Shown here piece by piece: positions 26,097 through 34,174 of a stretch of DNA of 64,000 nucleotides. This DNA comes from Bacillus testis. Its GTDB lineage: Bacteria; Bacillota; Bacilli; Bacillales; DSM-1321. The stretch spans positions 1,398,339 through 1,462,338 of the forward strand of contig NZ_LN851186.1 in assembly GCF_001243895.1 (NCBI RefSeq), written 5' to 3'. The notes under the pieces are model-generated. The model did no database searches. It had not been told where the DNA came from and saw nothing but the letters and a program-made list of their open reading frames with translations. The position numbers and the translations under genes were made by a program. Each line of letters begins with the position of its first letter. The first letter of the stretch is position 1.

Positions 26097-26122
26097 CCGT
26101 ACTAACTGGTGCTAAGATGCTC
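26097..26122 (+). repeat. Dispersed repeat, copy 4 (left box only)
   Basis: CCGTACTAACTGGTGCTAAGA followed by TGCTC, the left end box of the repeat family, directly upstream of the C45-like gene. The right part is missing. Confidence 0.6.
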
Positions 26123-26143
26123 TCTTTATTTGGAGGTAGATTA

Positions 26144-27247
26144 ATGAATGGCTTTTTTGCAACTTTGGATATACTCCGTTGGCAGCACAAAGAAATCCCT
26201 ATGGAAAGGATCATGGAAATGGAACCATTAACAGTGGATATTGTGCAAATGAGGGCTTCCCTTTATGAAATCGGCATACGAACAGGAAGCCTGTTGAAAG
26301 GAAAAGCGGTCCTGGATGCATACAGTCAACTTCTCGAAGACAGTCTGGACGCAGAAGAAATAAAACATGTTTATAAAGCTTTTGCCCCTCACCTTCTTGA
26401 AGAATTGGAAGGGCTGGCGGAAGGGACGGGTTTTTCAGTGGAAAAGTCGCTGAAATTATTCGGCGGATACGGATTGAAGAAACTTCCTATTATGGGCTGT
26501 ACAGCTTTTATGACGGCAAAAAGCTATGTCAGAAATTATGATTTCTCACCTGCCTTATATGACAGTCTGTTCAGTGTCATCCAACATAATAAAGGGTTTG
26601 CTTCAGCAGGTTATAATCAACAAGGGATTGGGCGCTTGGATGGAGTGAATGAGTGTGGATTGGCTGTGGGTCTTCATTTTGTCAGCTTTAATGGATATAA
26701 AAAAGGACTTTCTGCTTGGAATACGGTACGGATTCTTTTGGAATGCTGCAAATCAGTTGAAGAAGCAATCCTACTTTTGCAGGAACTACCGCATGCTGCC
26801 TGCTACAATTTTTCATTAAGCGATCAGAAGGGTGCTGCTGTAGCTGAAACATGCCCGGAACAAATAGTAATTAGACAAGAAAGCAGGGAACTTGGTTGTT
26901 TCAATATGTTTGAATCAGCCGAAATGAAACACCGAAATAAAGCCGGGAATGACAGCAGTCAATGCCGGAAAGAATTTGTCGAGACCTTCAAGAATAGTGG
27001 AATGTCAACTGAAGAATGTTTTCGGCTTTTTGCTGATCTACAAAAACCGCTCTTTTTCCAGGAATATACTGAACTATTCGGGACTTTGCATACGATTGCT
27101 TATGACAGGGAGACATCATGCTTTATGACCGCCCTGGCCCAAGCGGAGGACACGTTCATATTTTCGATGGATGATTGGAAAGGCGGTTGTGATTTTTCGG
27201 AAGCCAGATTGGCCGGCATGATTGAAGAAAGAGAGAATACAACCTAA
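26144..27247 (+). CDS. C45-like N-terminal nucleophile hydrolase (acyl-CoA:6-APA acyltransferase family)
   Basis: A 367-residue Ntn-hydrolase-type protein. The expected nucleophile is the Cys of M-G-C-T-A-F (about residue 118), which in this family becomes N-terminal after self-cleavage. The block R-N-Y-D-F-S just after it, and the L-D-G-V-N-E-C-G-L-A-V-G region, match the C45/choloylglycine-hydrolase group. Substrate unknown; such enzymes hydrolyse amide bonds of acylated amino acids or peptides. ATG at 26144 has TGGAGG 7-8 bases upstream, better than the ATG at 26117. The NUDIX remnant follows 20 bp later. Confidence 0.82.
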   Translation: MNGFFATLDILRWQHKEIPMERIMEMEPLTVDIVQMRASLYEIGIRTGSLLKGKAVLDAYSQLLEDSLDAEEIKHVYKAFAPHLLEELEGLAEGTGFSVEKSLKLFGGYGLKKLPIMGCTAFMTAKSYVRNYDFSPALYDSLFSVIQHNKGFASAGYNQQGIGRLDGVNECGLAVGLHFVSFNGYKKGLSAWNTVRILLECCKSVEEAILLLQELPHAACYNFSLSDQKGAAVAETCPEQIVIRQESRELGCFNMFESAEMKHRNKAGNDSSQCRKEFVETFKNSGMSTEECFRLFADLQKPLFFQEYTELFGTLHTIAYDRETSCFMTALAQAEDTFIFSMDDWKGGCDFSEARLAGMIEERENTT

Positions 27248-27267
27248 AGCTGAAAGAAGTGAACGCG

Positions 27268-27729
27268 ATGGGGTACATTACGGAGCTGCGTAAAAAAGTG
27301 GGAAACATGCCGCTTATCATGGTTGGGGCTGCGGTTATTCTGGTTAGGGGGCCATTTATTCTTTTGCAGCTGCGGACAGATAATGAATGTTAGGGCTTGC
27401 CTTGCGGATCCATGGAGCCAGGGGAAGAGTTGGAACATACGGCAAAACGGGAGTTGAAAGAAGAGACAGGCTTGTCCGCTGTTCATTTAAAGTTGTTATC
27501 AGTGTTTTCCGGAAAGGATTTTTATTATAAATATCCGCACGGAGACGAAGTATACAATGTGATTGCAGCCTATATCTGCGATACCTATGAGGGTACCAAG
27601 CTCGGGCAAGCGGAGGAAGTGAAGGATTCACGTTTTTTTCATTTGAACAATCTGCCTAAAAGAATCAGCCCGCACGACAAGCCTATCCTTGAAGCATATA
27701 AAAAGGCGATTGGCATGATAGCAGATTAG
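27268..27729 (+). pseudogene. NUDIX hydrolase interrupted by an in-frame stop
   Basis: Reading from ATG 27268 gives M-G-Y-I-T-E-L-R-K-K-V-G-N-M-P-L-I-M and then C-stop-G-L-P-C-G-S-M-E-P-G. Family members normally read C-W-G-L-P-G-G-S-M-E-P-G, so TGG became TAG at 27391-27393 and a Gly became Cys nearby. The Nudix box itself (G-S-M-E-P-G-E ... R-E-L-K-E-E-T-G-L) is intact. The segment before it also looks a few residues short. An internal start could give a truncated 110-residue protein without the first beta strands, which I think non-functional. Confidence 0.8.
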
Positions 27730-27735
27730 ACAGCG

Positions 27736-27767
27736 GGGCAACCACTTTACATGGTTGCCCTTTTTTT
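27736..27767 (+). terminator. Terminator after the NUDIX remnant
   Basis: GGGCAACCA pairs with TGGTTGCCC, followed by seven T. Confidence 0.85.
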
Positions 27768-27786
27768 CATATACATGAATCACCTT

Positions 27787-28218
27787 TCACAATGAATCCA
27801 GTGTTTCTCTCAATGTAGCGACATGGCATGCATTCCGCTCCACAATGTCATCAATCAGTTGTATGTTCTTTTCGCTAAGTTGGCCGTTACTTTGATTCGC
27901 GGCCATTTGGGCCCTATACTTTTCCTCGGACCGAAGGGCATCTTCAAGAATGTCTTCGGTGAGGGTAGGGCTTGTCATTTTACTGAAGAAATCTGTGATT
28001 GCACGTGTGATTCCTTCATCGTGAATGGGGACCCCTCCCAGATTTTGAATACGCTCAGCTACCCGGATGGTGTTGAATTTATGTTCCTGCTGTATTTTTT
28101 GCAGCGTCTTTTTGACGCTGGGATCGCCACAATTATGTATGTAATGTTCATAGGCGTAAACCCCCATGTATAAGCCTCTTAATAAATCATTTAATTCTTT
28201 TACATCTTGGTTTTCCAT
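27787..28218 (-). CDS. Ferritin-like four-helix protein (DUF2383-type)
   Basis: A 143-residue, all-helical protein. Residues suited to a dimetal site are spread over the helices: Y-A-Y-E-H-Y-I-H (about 19-26), Q-Q-E-H (about 46-49), E-E-K-Y (about 93) and the C-terminal E-R-N-A-C-H. It resembles ferritin-like proteins of the DUF2383/rubrerythrin-related group seen in spore formers. No rubredoxin Cys pairs are present. GAGGTG lies upstream of ATG. It is transcribed alone and convergent with the NUDIX remnant. Confidence 0.65.
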   Translation of the reverse strand: MENQDVKELNDLLRGLYMGVYAYEHYIHNCGDPSVKKTLQKIQQEHKFNTIRVAERIQNLGGVPIHDEGITRAITDFFSKMTSPTLTEDILEDALRSEEKYRAQMAANQSNGQLSEKNIQLIDDIVERNACHVATLRETLDSL

Positions 28219-28248
28219 TCTGTATTCACCTCATGTTTTTCCTGCTCT

Positions 28249-28362
28249 ATAAGACTCCCGCCACTCCGGCAAAAGAATGAAGCGGCGCCAGTAAGAATTC
28301 AGGTTGGTTCAATTAATAATTGGGGAATGGACGAAAATCCCTGCGATTAAAGTTCCACTTTA
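28249..28362 (+). repeat. Dispersed repeat, copy 5 (near full length)
   Basis: TAAGACTCCCGCC, then GCGGCGCCAGTAAGAATTC, GGTTGGTTCAATTAAT, hairpin 2 as GGGGAATGGACGAAAATCCC, and the end box AAAGTTCCACTTTA. It fills part of the 28219-28618 gap; the remainder is AT-rich with no gene. Confidence 0.75.
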
Positions 28363-28618
28363 TTGTCATCTTATGTAGAAAAAATATTCCGGCAAGGCCT
28401 AAAAAAGAAAAATGGAATGAATTACAATTTTCCTACAATAAGAGTACGAAATAGTGTAATATAGATTTTATGAGAAAAAAATACATTTATTTAAGTGTTT
28501 ATTCCTATGCTGATATATCCGTTTGGAAGAATGATAGGTAAGTAGGAATATGAGAAGGCTGGCGAGGATGGTCGGATGGATGCGGAATAAATAAAAAGAT
28601 AAGGGGTAAACAGAGGAA

Positions 28619-29860
28619 ATGAAAAGAAGGGGTAAGCTATTAGCAGCACTAGCAGCATGTTTATTTTTAGGGATTGGAGAGAAAGCATCAGGGGCGGAAC
28701 TCAGTTTTGTGTCCATTGCCAAAAATACGCCCATTTTTGATATGATTGATGGCAAGCAAGTGCAGATAGGCACATTATCTGCTGGTCAAAGCTATTCATT
28801 GCGGGGAGAAGATTCGACTCATTATTTCGTTAAATTTGGAAATTATATGGGCTTTTTTTCTAAGTCAATGGGGAAGAAGGTCCCAAAAGCAACTTATAAA
28901 AATATGAATACACGTTTGCAGAATACAAATACAGCAGTGATCACAAAGTCAACTGCCGCCATTGTGGACATGCCTACAGTTAAGGGAAAAACAGTAGCGG
29001 TTGTTAACACCAATATCCGTTATCCTATTATTTCGAAGGAGAAAGATTGGTATAAAGTCGATGTGGGGAATCGGATCGGCTACATAGCTTCAAATAAGAC
29101 GGTTGAGGATGCGGGTATCCCAATCCTCATGTACCATCATATGTTGGAAGATCCCGAAAATATTGAAGCGGCAAAAGGCAATTCGATGGTCATTAAGGTT
29201 TCTGCCTTTGAGGAACAAATGAAGTATTTAAAGACTCAAGGATGGAGAACCATTTCGATGGAGGAGCTTGAACAATATATGCTTCGCAAGAAAAACCTGA
29301 CTGGAAAAGTGGCCGTATTGACCTTTGACGATGGATTAACTTCTTCGCTGAAGTACGCTTACCCGATTATGAAAATGAACGGCCAGAAAGCGACCCAGTT
29401 CATCATAGGGGGGAAAACGCGCGGATTCGCACCTGAGTGGGACGAAACGCAATTCCAATATGTCGGTTTTCGGGAAATGGCCGAAACGACAGATATTTTT
29501 GATTACCAGCACCATACCTTAGGATTGCATTTACGTGAGGCTAAAAAACCTATGAATCCGCTGATGACTGTAAAGTCTTTTGAAGAAATTAAAAAAGATC
29601 TGATTGAAGGAAAAATGTATATCGGACAGTTCGACAACCATCCTGAACGGATCAAATACCTAGCCTATCCATTTGGCCAGCGGAATGAGACGTCCATTCG
29701 CGCTGCTAAAGCTGCAGGCATCCATATGGCTGTTACAACGGAAACAGGCAATGTTAGACTGGGGGACGACTTCTTGCAGCTGAAACGGCAGGGAGTGGCT
29801 CCAAGGCATAATATGACCGATTTTATTAATAAATTGAACGGAACGTATAAAGAACATTAA
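28619..29860 (+). CDS. Secreted polysaccharide deacetylase (PgaB/IcaB-like) with N-terminal SH3-like region
   Basis: A 413-residue exported protein. A signal peptide (about residues 1-25) is followed by two SH3b-like repeats (about 27-165) and a NodB-type deacetylase domain. Motif 1 is L-T-F-D-D-G (about 237-242). Motif 2 reads Q-H-H-T-L-G-L-H: the His spacing fits H-T-x-x-x-H of PgaB/IcaB rather than H-T-x-x-H of peptidoglycan deacetylases. P-I-L-M-Y-H-H-M at the start of the domain also fits that group. So exopolysaccharide (poly-N-acetylglucosamine) de-N-acetylation is more likely than PgdA activity, though no pga/ica genes are near. AGAGGA precedes ATG. Confidence 0.82.
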   Translation: MKRRGKLLAALAACLFLGIGEKASGAELSFVSIAKNTPIFDMIDGKQVQIGTLSAGQSYSLRGEDSTHYFVKFGNYMGFFSKSMGKKVPKATYKNMNTRLQNTNTAVITKSTAAIVDMPTVKGKTVAVVNTNIRYPIISKEKDWYKVDVGNRIGYIASNKTVEDAGIPILMYHHMLEDPENIEAAKGNSMVIKVSAFEEQMKYLKTQGWRTISMEELEQYMLRKKNLTGKVAVLTFDDGLTSSLKYAYPIMKMNGQKATQFIIGGKTRGFAPEWDETQFQYVGFREMAETTDIFDYQHHTLGLHLREAKKPMNPLMTVKSFEEIKKDLIEGKMYIGQFDNHPERIKYLAYPFGQRNETSIRAAKAAGIHMAVTTETGNVRLGDDFLQLKRQGVAPRHNMTDFINKLNGTYKEH

Positions 29861-30072
29861 AACAGGTCCCTATATCATCAGTCTATTTTCTAAAAGGTGG
29901 TTGTTTTTAAATAAGGTGAGTGATTGATCATAAGGTTGATTGATAGAAGCGAGCATCCTGGAGCGGATATCAATCGTCGCTTGCACCTTGGCTCTTCTTT
30001 TTAACCTTTTTCAAAAGGAGATATTGAAGCCGTTTTTCTATTCATTGGAAAGATTGTTTTTCAACACTGTGT

Positions 30073-30102
30073 AAAAAGCATGCTGATCCCAGCATGCTTT
30101 TT
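30073..30102. terminator. Bidirectional terminator between deacetylase and GDPD genes
   Basis: AAAAAGCATGCT pairs with AGCATGCTTTTT. The preceding 29861-30070 stretch shows nothing recognisable. Confidence 0.85.
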
Positions 30103-30907
30103 ACGTATACCATTCCGGATAATCGGTTGCAATTCCGTCCATTTTTTTATAGGCAAGCCGTGCGCGGTCTTGTTCGGTATGGACGGTCCATACGACACAT
30201 TTGCAGCCGGCTTTCTGAATCAATTCGATGTTTGCAGGGGTTGCCACTGTGATTTTGGGGTTGATATAGGCAGCGAATGGCCGCAGTGAGTTTACCAGAC
30301 TGGAATTAACCTTCCGGACAAGAACCCCCACTGCAATATCAGGCATAAGTGTATGGAAATATTCTATAAAAGAACGGTCAAAGCTTTGGATAATGATGCG
30401 ATCGCCGTCTGGTAGGGAATGCTTATGCAATTCTTCAGCCAATAAGGCAGCTGTTTTTTTTATGTCCTTGATATGTTTCACTTCGATAAGCAATGATATT
30501 TTAGGCAGATAGGCGCTGAGCACTTCAGGCAGCGTCATCATGACTTCCCCTTTGTAGGCGGCATTTTTCCAGGTGCCCATGTCCAGTTGTTTCAATTCCT
30601 GTTCAGAAAAGCCGTTTACTTCTCCTGAATCATTGGAAGTTCTGTCGATTGTGGCATCATGTATGACCATAAAACAATTATCTTTTGATAACTGTATATC
30701 AAGTTCCAAATAGTCTGCGCCAGCATTCACTGCAGCATCAAAGGCTGCTTTCGTATTTTCAGGGTATACACCTGAAGAACCGCGGTGGGCGATAATCAAC
30801 GGTTTTTCTTTGTTGGAAGCAAATTCTATTGTTTTTAGTCTGCGGTGATACAGGGCATAGATGCCAAGCACGCATATAACTCCGATTCCAAGCAATAATT
30901 GTGGCAT
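30101..30907 (-). CDS. Glycerophosphodiester phosphodiesterase, membrane-anchored
   Basis: A 268-residue GDPD-family enzyme that hydrolyses glycerophosphodiesters to glycerol-3-phosphate and an alcohol. After one N-terminal hydrophobic anchor come the catalytic I-A-H-R-G-S-S-G-V-Y-P-E-N-T (His about 43), D-Y-L-E-L-D-I-Q-L-S-K-D (metal Glu and Asp) and V-I-H-D-A-T-I-D-R-T (second His). The C-terminal C-V-V-W-T-V-H block is also family-typical. GAAAGGGGG precedes ATG. The active domain should face outside, acting on lipid- or teichoic-acid-derived diesters. Confidence 0.92.
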   Translation of the reverse strand: MPQLLLGIGVICVLGIYALYHRRLKTIEFASNKEKPLIIAHRGSSGVYPENTKAAFDAAVNAGADYLELDIQLSKDNCFMVIHDATIDRTSNDSGEVNGFSEQELKQLDMGTWKNAAYKGEVMMTLPEVLSAYLPKISLLIEVKHIKDIKKTAALLAEELHKHSLPDGDRIIIQSFDRSFIEYFHTLMPDIAVGVLVRKVNSSLVNSLRPFAAYINPKITVATPANIELIQKAGCKCVVWTVHTEQDRARLAYKKMDGIATDYPEWYT

Positions 30908-30996
30908 ATTTTAGCCCCCTTTCTAAAAAACTTTACCACAAGCGCTACTTTTTATGCTTCTTTTTGTATAAGAAGTGTGAAAGGGAGGTGAAAGAA

Positions 30997-31215
30997 ATGG
31001 CTACTGAAACACTATTATCTAAGCAATTGCGTTTATGCCTACAGTCGGGGATTGATACCCAAGGCAATCCGGTGGTGAAAAGAAAATCTTTCTCGAATAT
31101 CGAAGGAAATGCCACGGTTGCCCAACTTGTTGCCACAGCTCAAGCGATTGCGGAACTGCAGACATTGCCGTTGTTGTCCATCGAACAGCAAGAAATTCAG
31201 AACTTGGAAAACTGA
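30997..31215 (+). CDS. DUF1659 family protein
   Basis: A 72-residue small protein of the DUF1659 group: K-Q-L-R-L-C-L-Q-S-G-x-D-x-x-G-N-P-V-V-K-R-K-S-F-S-N at the core and A-E-L-Q-T-L-P at the end. ATG at 30997 has GGGAGGTG 7 bases upstream. It is the first of three small genes (DUF1659, DUF2922, YvrJ) that keep company in many Bacillus genomes. The function is unknown. Confidence 0.8.
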   Translation: MATETLLSKQLRLCLQSGIDTQGNPVVKRKSFSNIEGNATVAQLVATAQAIAELQTLPLLSIEQQEIQNLEN

Positions 31216-31244
31216 TAAAAAATGAAAGGGAGAGGTGAACGTAG

Positions 31245-31469
31245 ATGGGCAGTAAAGTCAAAACATTGGAGTTATCCTTTGTGACAGAGCTGAATAAAAC
31301 AGCGACGATCAGCATAGAGCAGCCAAAGGAACCTATTGATGTCGAACGAGTGAAAGCAGCCATGGATACCATTATTCAACAGGGAGCGTTGACATCAAAA
31401 AGCGGGAAGTTAGTTGCCAAGAAGGATGTACGCTTGATTGAAAGAACCGTAAACGATTACAGCCTGTAA
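31245..31469 (+). CDS. DUF2922 family protein
   Basis: A 74-residue protein with the DUF2922 pattern: K-T-L-E-L-S-F-V-T-E near the N-terminus and M-D-T-I-I-Q-Q-G-A-L-T in the second half. Probably a small beta-rich protein. GGGAGAGG lies upstream of ATG. It follows the DUF1659 gene by 29 bp. Confidence 0.8.
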   Translation: MGSKVKTLELSFVTELNKTATISIEQPKEPIDVERVKAAMDTIIQQGALTSKSGKLVAKKDVRLIERTVNDYSL

Positions 31470-31479
31470 AAACAAACAG

Positions 31480-31520
31480 CAGCCATGCCGGATAAGTAAA
31501 CACTTTTCCGGTATGGCTGC
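31480..31520 (+). terminator. Stable hairpin between the DUF2922 and yvrJ genes
   Basis: GCAGCCATGCCGGA pairs with TCCGGTATGGCTGC (one G-U pair). No T-run follows, so partial termination or mRNA processing is more likely than full termination. Confidence 0.55.
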
Positions 31521-31561
31521 TTCTTAAAAAGGAAGGATCTTGTTAGAGAGGAGAAGAACCA

Positions 31562-31720
31562 ATGGATGAATGGATTTCTTTAATCAGTGATGTGGGTTTT
31601 CCGATTGTGGTCACTCTGTATTTGCTTTATCGGATTGAGAATAAATTGAATACACTGAATGACACCATGCAAAACCTGCCTGCACGTTTTAGAGAAGCGA
31701 TGACAGATCGGTTCTTATAG
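31562..31720 (+). CDS. yvrJ: YvrJ family small membrane protein
   Basis: A 52-residue protein: W-I-S-L-I-S-D-V-G-F-P-I-V-V-T-L-Y-L-L-Y-R as a single membrane segment, then a hydrophilic helix with E-N-K-L-N-T-L. This is the YvrJ pattern, which also occurs beside phage holin-like genes. GAGAGGAG lies 12 bases upstream of the ATG. Last gene of the DUF1659-DUF2922-YvrJ set. Confidence 0.75.
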   Translation: MDEWISLISDVGFPIVVTLYLLYRIENKLNTLNDTMQNLPARFREAMTDRFL

Positions 31721-31732
31721 CGGCGATGGACA

Positions 31733-31763
31733 TAAAAAGACGTTACTACATTGTAGTAACGTC
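31733..31763 (-). terminator. Terminator of the cold-shock gene
   Basis: Perfect inverted repeat GACGTTACTACA/TGTAGTAACGTC. The T-run is on the minus strand, so it mainly stops the csp transcript. Confidence 0.8.
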
Positions 31764-31788
31764 CCATCACGTAAGTGAAATTTAAAAA

Positions 31789-31992
31789 TTAAAGTTTTAC
31801 CACGTTTTTAGCTTGTGGTCCGCGGCTGCCATCTTCGATTTCGAATTCAACTTCTTGGCCTTCGTCAAGAGTTTTGTATCCTTCGCCTTGGATAGCTGAG
31901 AAGTGTACGAATACATCATTTCCGCCTGGTACTTCGATGAAGCCAAAACCTTTTTCGCCATTAAACCATTTTACTTTACCTGTAACTGTCAT
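31789..31992 (-). CDS. Cold-shock protein (CspA/CspB family)
   Basis: A 67-residue cold-shock domain protein and RNA chaperone. The RNA-binding motifs [12 protein letters not shown] (RNP1) and V-F-V-H-F-S (RNP2) are intact, and the protein ends in A-K-N-V-V-K-L. AGGAGG lies 8 bases before ATG. Upstream (32000-32200) is a long AT-rich 5' region as is common for thermo-regulated csp mRNAs. The exact paralogue (cspB/C/D) cannot be told. Confidence 0.95.
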   Translation of the reverse strand: MTVTGKVKWFNGEKGFGFIEVPGGNDVFVHFSAIQGEGYKTLDEGQEVEFEIEDGSRGPQAKNVVKL

Positions 31993-32204
31993 ACTATAAA
32001 TCCTCCTAAATGTTAAACAAAAATTAATATGCTAGTTTATTACTTCCCAGATGAAAGAATAAAATTCACACATTATCAAACATCAAAAAGGTACTTTTGG
32101 TCCTTGGTAATAAGTGAATGTCTTTTAATAATTATACTGTAATTATACATGATGATTTTTTAAATAACAAGATGCTTGATAAAAAAATCTGAAACTTGCA
32201 AAGA

Positions 32205-32247
32205 GTTTACAAACCTTTACATAGGTTGTCGATAAAGGTTTGTAAAC
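32205..32247. repeat. Perfect 15-bp inverted repeat
   Basis: GTTTACAAACCTTTA (32205-32219) and its exact complement at 32233-32247 around a 13-base centre. It lies just after the end of the GNAT gene (minus strand). No T-run follows on either strand, so a standard terminator is doubtful. Confidence 0.6.
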
Positions 32248-32255
32248 GCTGTCTG

Positions 32256-32714
32256 TTAAAGTGCCTTCTCGTAGCAATCGACACTTTTGCCATTAACACT
32301 GGCTGTCTGGTAGCGGAGGTATCCAAGTCCTTCCCAGAATCTTTTTCCGGCCGTATTATTTACGAGGACGCCTAATCTGATTTTTTCCTTCCCTTGCTGT
32401 CTCCATTCCTCTTCAAACTGGAAATATGCCTGTGTCCCGTACCCGTAACCTTGGTAGTCCTTATGGATCATAAATAAGCCAATCCAAGGGCAGCTGTCTT
32501 TGGGATTGATGTCGAGAAAGCTGATCAGCCCTATATACGTATCATCAGCTTTAATGAATGCATGGCTATCTCTGCCTTCAAGGAATTCTTTGGCGATTTC
32601 TGCTTCGCTTCGTTCAGCTTTTCCGTGTTCAAGCAGATTATAGTCAGCATTGGAATGAACGATTTCTTTAGCGATGAAGAGTGTTTGTTCTGTCAATGGT
32701 TCAAACGTAATCAA
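32256..32714 (-). CDS. GNAT-family N-acetyltransferase
   Basis: A 152-residue GNAT. The acetyl-CoA loop is in H-K-D-Y-Q-G-Y-G-Y-G-T-Q-A (motif A, about residues 84-96), followed by L-G-V-L-V-N-N-T-A-G-K-R-F-W-E-G-L-G-Y. The substrate cannot be predicted. The start is TTG with GGAGGG 6 bases upstream. Monocistronic between two hairpins. Confidence 0.85.
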   Translation of the reverse strand: MITFEPLTEQTLFIAKEIVHSNADYNLLEHGKAERSEAEIAKEFLEGRDSHAFIKADDTYIGLISFLDINPKDSCPWIGLFMIHKDYQGYGYGTQAYFQFEEEWRQQGKEKIRLGVLVNNTAGKRFWEGLGYLRYQTASVNGKSVDCYEKAL

Positions 32715-32797
32715 TCGGTTCCCTCCACTTAGTTGTATTTCTTACTAATTGTAGATAAAATTTGCTTCTTCCACAAGGCTCATTTGCCGATGAAATA

Positions 32798-32834
32798 GGA
32801 AAAACCGTCTCCTCATGTAAGGGACGGTTTTTCC
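32798..32834 (-). terminator. Terminator after the nucleoside transporter pair
   Basis: AGGAAAAACCGTC pairs with GACGGTTTTTCCT, with T-runs on both strands. Confidence 0.85.
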
Positions 32835-32836
32835 TG

Positions 32837-34060
32837 TCAACCAATTAACATTCCGGCTATCGCTGCGCTTAAACAGGAAGCAAGCGCTCCTGCAATGACG
32901 GCTTTTACACCCATTTTGGCAATTTCAGGCCGTCTTGCGGGAGCCAAGTTTCCAAGCCCGCCCAGTAAAATCCCTAAAGAAGAGATGTTGGCAAATCCAC
33001 ATAGCGCAAAAGAGATGATCGCCACTGTCTTTGGAGAAAGGTTCGGTATTTCCGGTGCAAATGCAGTGTAGGCGACAAATTCATTCAAAATCAGCTTTTG
33101 TCCAATGAAGTTTCCGGCAATAAGTGCTTCATCCCAAGGGACGCCGATCACAAAAGACAGAGGGGAAAAAATATACCCTAGAATCAGTTCCAATGAAATG
33201 TTTCCTGCCCCGAACCATCCCCCAATAAGACCGAGCAGCCCGTTGATTAATGCAATCAGAGCTATGAATGCCAAGAGCATCGCTCCAATGCTGAGTGCGA
33301 GCTTGAGGCCGTCTGCAGCGCCATTCGCCGCTGCGTCGATGATATTCGTAGACTGGCCGTCACTTTCAAGTTGGGTGTAGTCTTCCTCAACCGATTCAGG
33401 CTCAGTTTCCGGAAAGATGATTTTGGCCATAACTAATCCTGCTGGAGCCGACATAAAGCTTGCTGCCAACAGGTATTCCAGCGGCACGCCAAGGAGGGAG
33501 TAACCTACTAATACACTGCCTGCTACTGATGCAAGCCCACAGACCATTACAGCGAATAACTCGGATTTGGACATTTTAGGGATGTAGTAACGAATGACCA
33601 ATGGAGCTTCCGTTTGGCTTACAAAAATATTCGCCGTCGCAGAAAATGTCTCCGCTTTTCTTGTGCCTAGAAGCTTCGCAAGCCCTCCACCAATATATTT
33701 GATGATAAATTGCATGACTCCAAGATAATAAAGGACAGAGATCAACGCTGAGAAAAAGATAACAATCCCCAAAACATTAAAGGCAAATACATAAGTGATG
33801 CCTGACTCAGGCGTATAAATTCCGCCAAATAGAAAATTGATTCCCTCATTTGCATAGGTAATGATAGCATTGACGCCATCCGTCAATTTCTGCAACGCCC
33901 ATTTTCCCCAAGGCCATTTCAGGACCAGGAAAGCAAACAACAGCTGGATTCCCAAGCCTACTGCAACGGTTCGAATATTTATTTTTTTCTTATTGTTTGA
34001 AAGGATAAAGGCGATTCCAAGAATGCACGCAATGCCGATGAATCCCCATATGTAATTCAT
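32837..34060 (-). CDS. Concentrative nucleoside transporter, NupC family (paralogue 1)
   Basis: H+/nucleoside symporter, 407 residues, about ten membrane segments. It is closely similar over its whole length to the adjacent paralogue (34175-35401). The substrate-binding motif reads S-Q-T-E-A-P-L (about residues 150-156). In human CNT1 the corresponding Ser/Gln pair favours pyrimidines, so I infer pyrimidine preference. ATG has GAGGTG upstream. Only 114 bp separate it from the upstream paralogue, so the two may be co-transcribed. Confidence 0.9.
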   Translation of the reverse strand: MNYIWGFIGIACILGIAFILSNNKKKINIRTVAVGLGIQLLFAFLVLKWPWGKWALQKLTDGVNAIITYANEGINFLFGGIYTPESGITYVFAFNVLGIVIFFSALISVLYYLGVMQFIIKYIGGGLAKLLGTRKAETFSATANIFVSQTEAPLVIRYYIPKMSKSELFAVMVCGLASVAGSVLVGYSLLGVPLEYLLAASFMSAPAGLVMAKIIFPETEPESVEEDYTQLESDGQSTNIIDAAANGAADGLKLALSIGAMLLAFIALIALINGLLGLIGGWFGAGNISLELILGYIFSPLSFVIGVPWDEALIAGNFIGQKLILNEFVAYTAFAPEIPNLSPKTVAIISFALCGFANISSLGILLGGLGNLAPARRPEIAKMGVKAVIAGALASCLSAAIAGMLIG

Positions 34061-34174
34061 AAAAACACCTCAAATAACAAATTTGGGTAACCGATTGTCT
34101 GTCAAAAAGACAAGTGGATATTTCCGTTTACCTATAGAGTAAAACGTTCATCTGTGGTGGAATATAGTCGCTTC

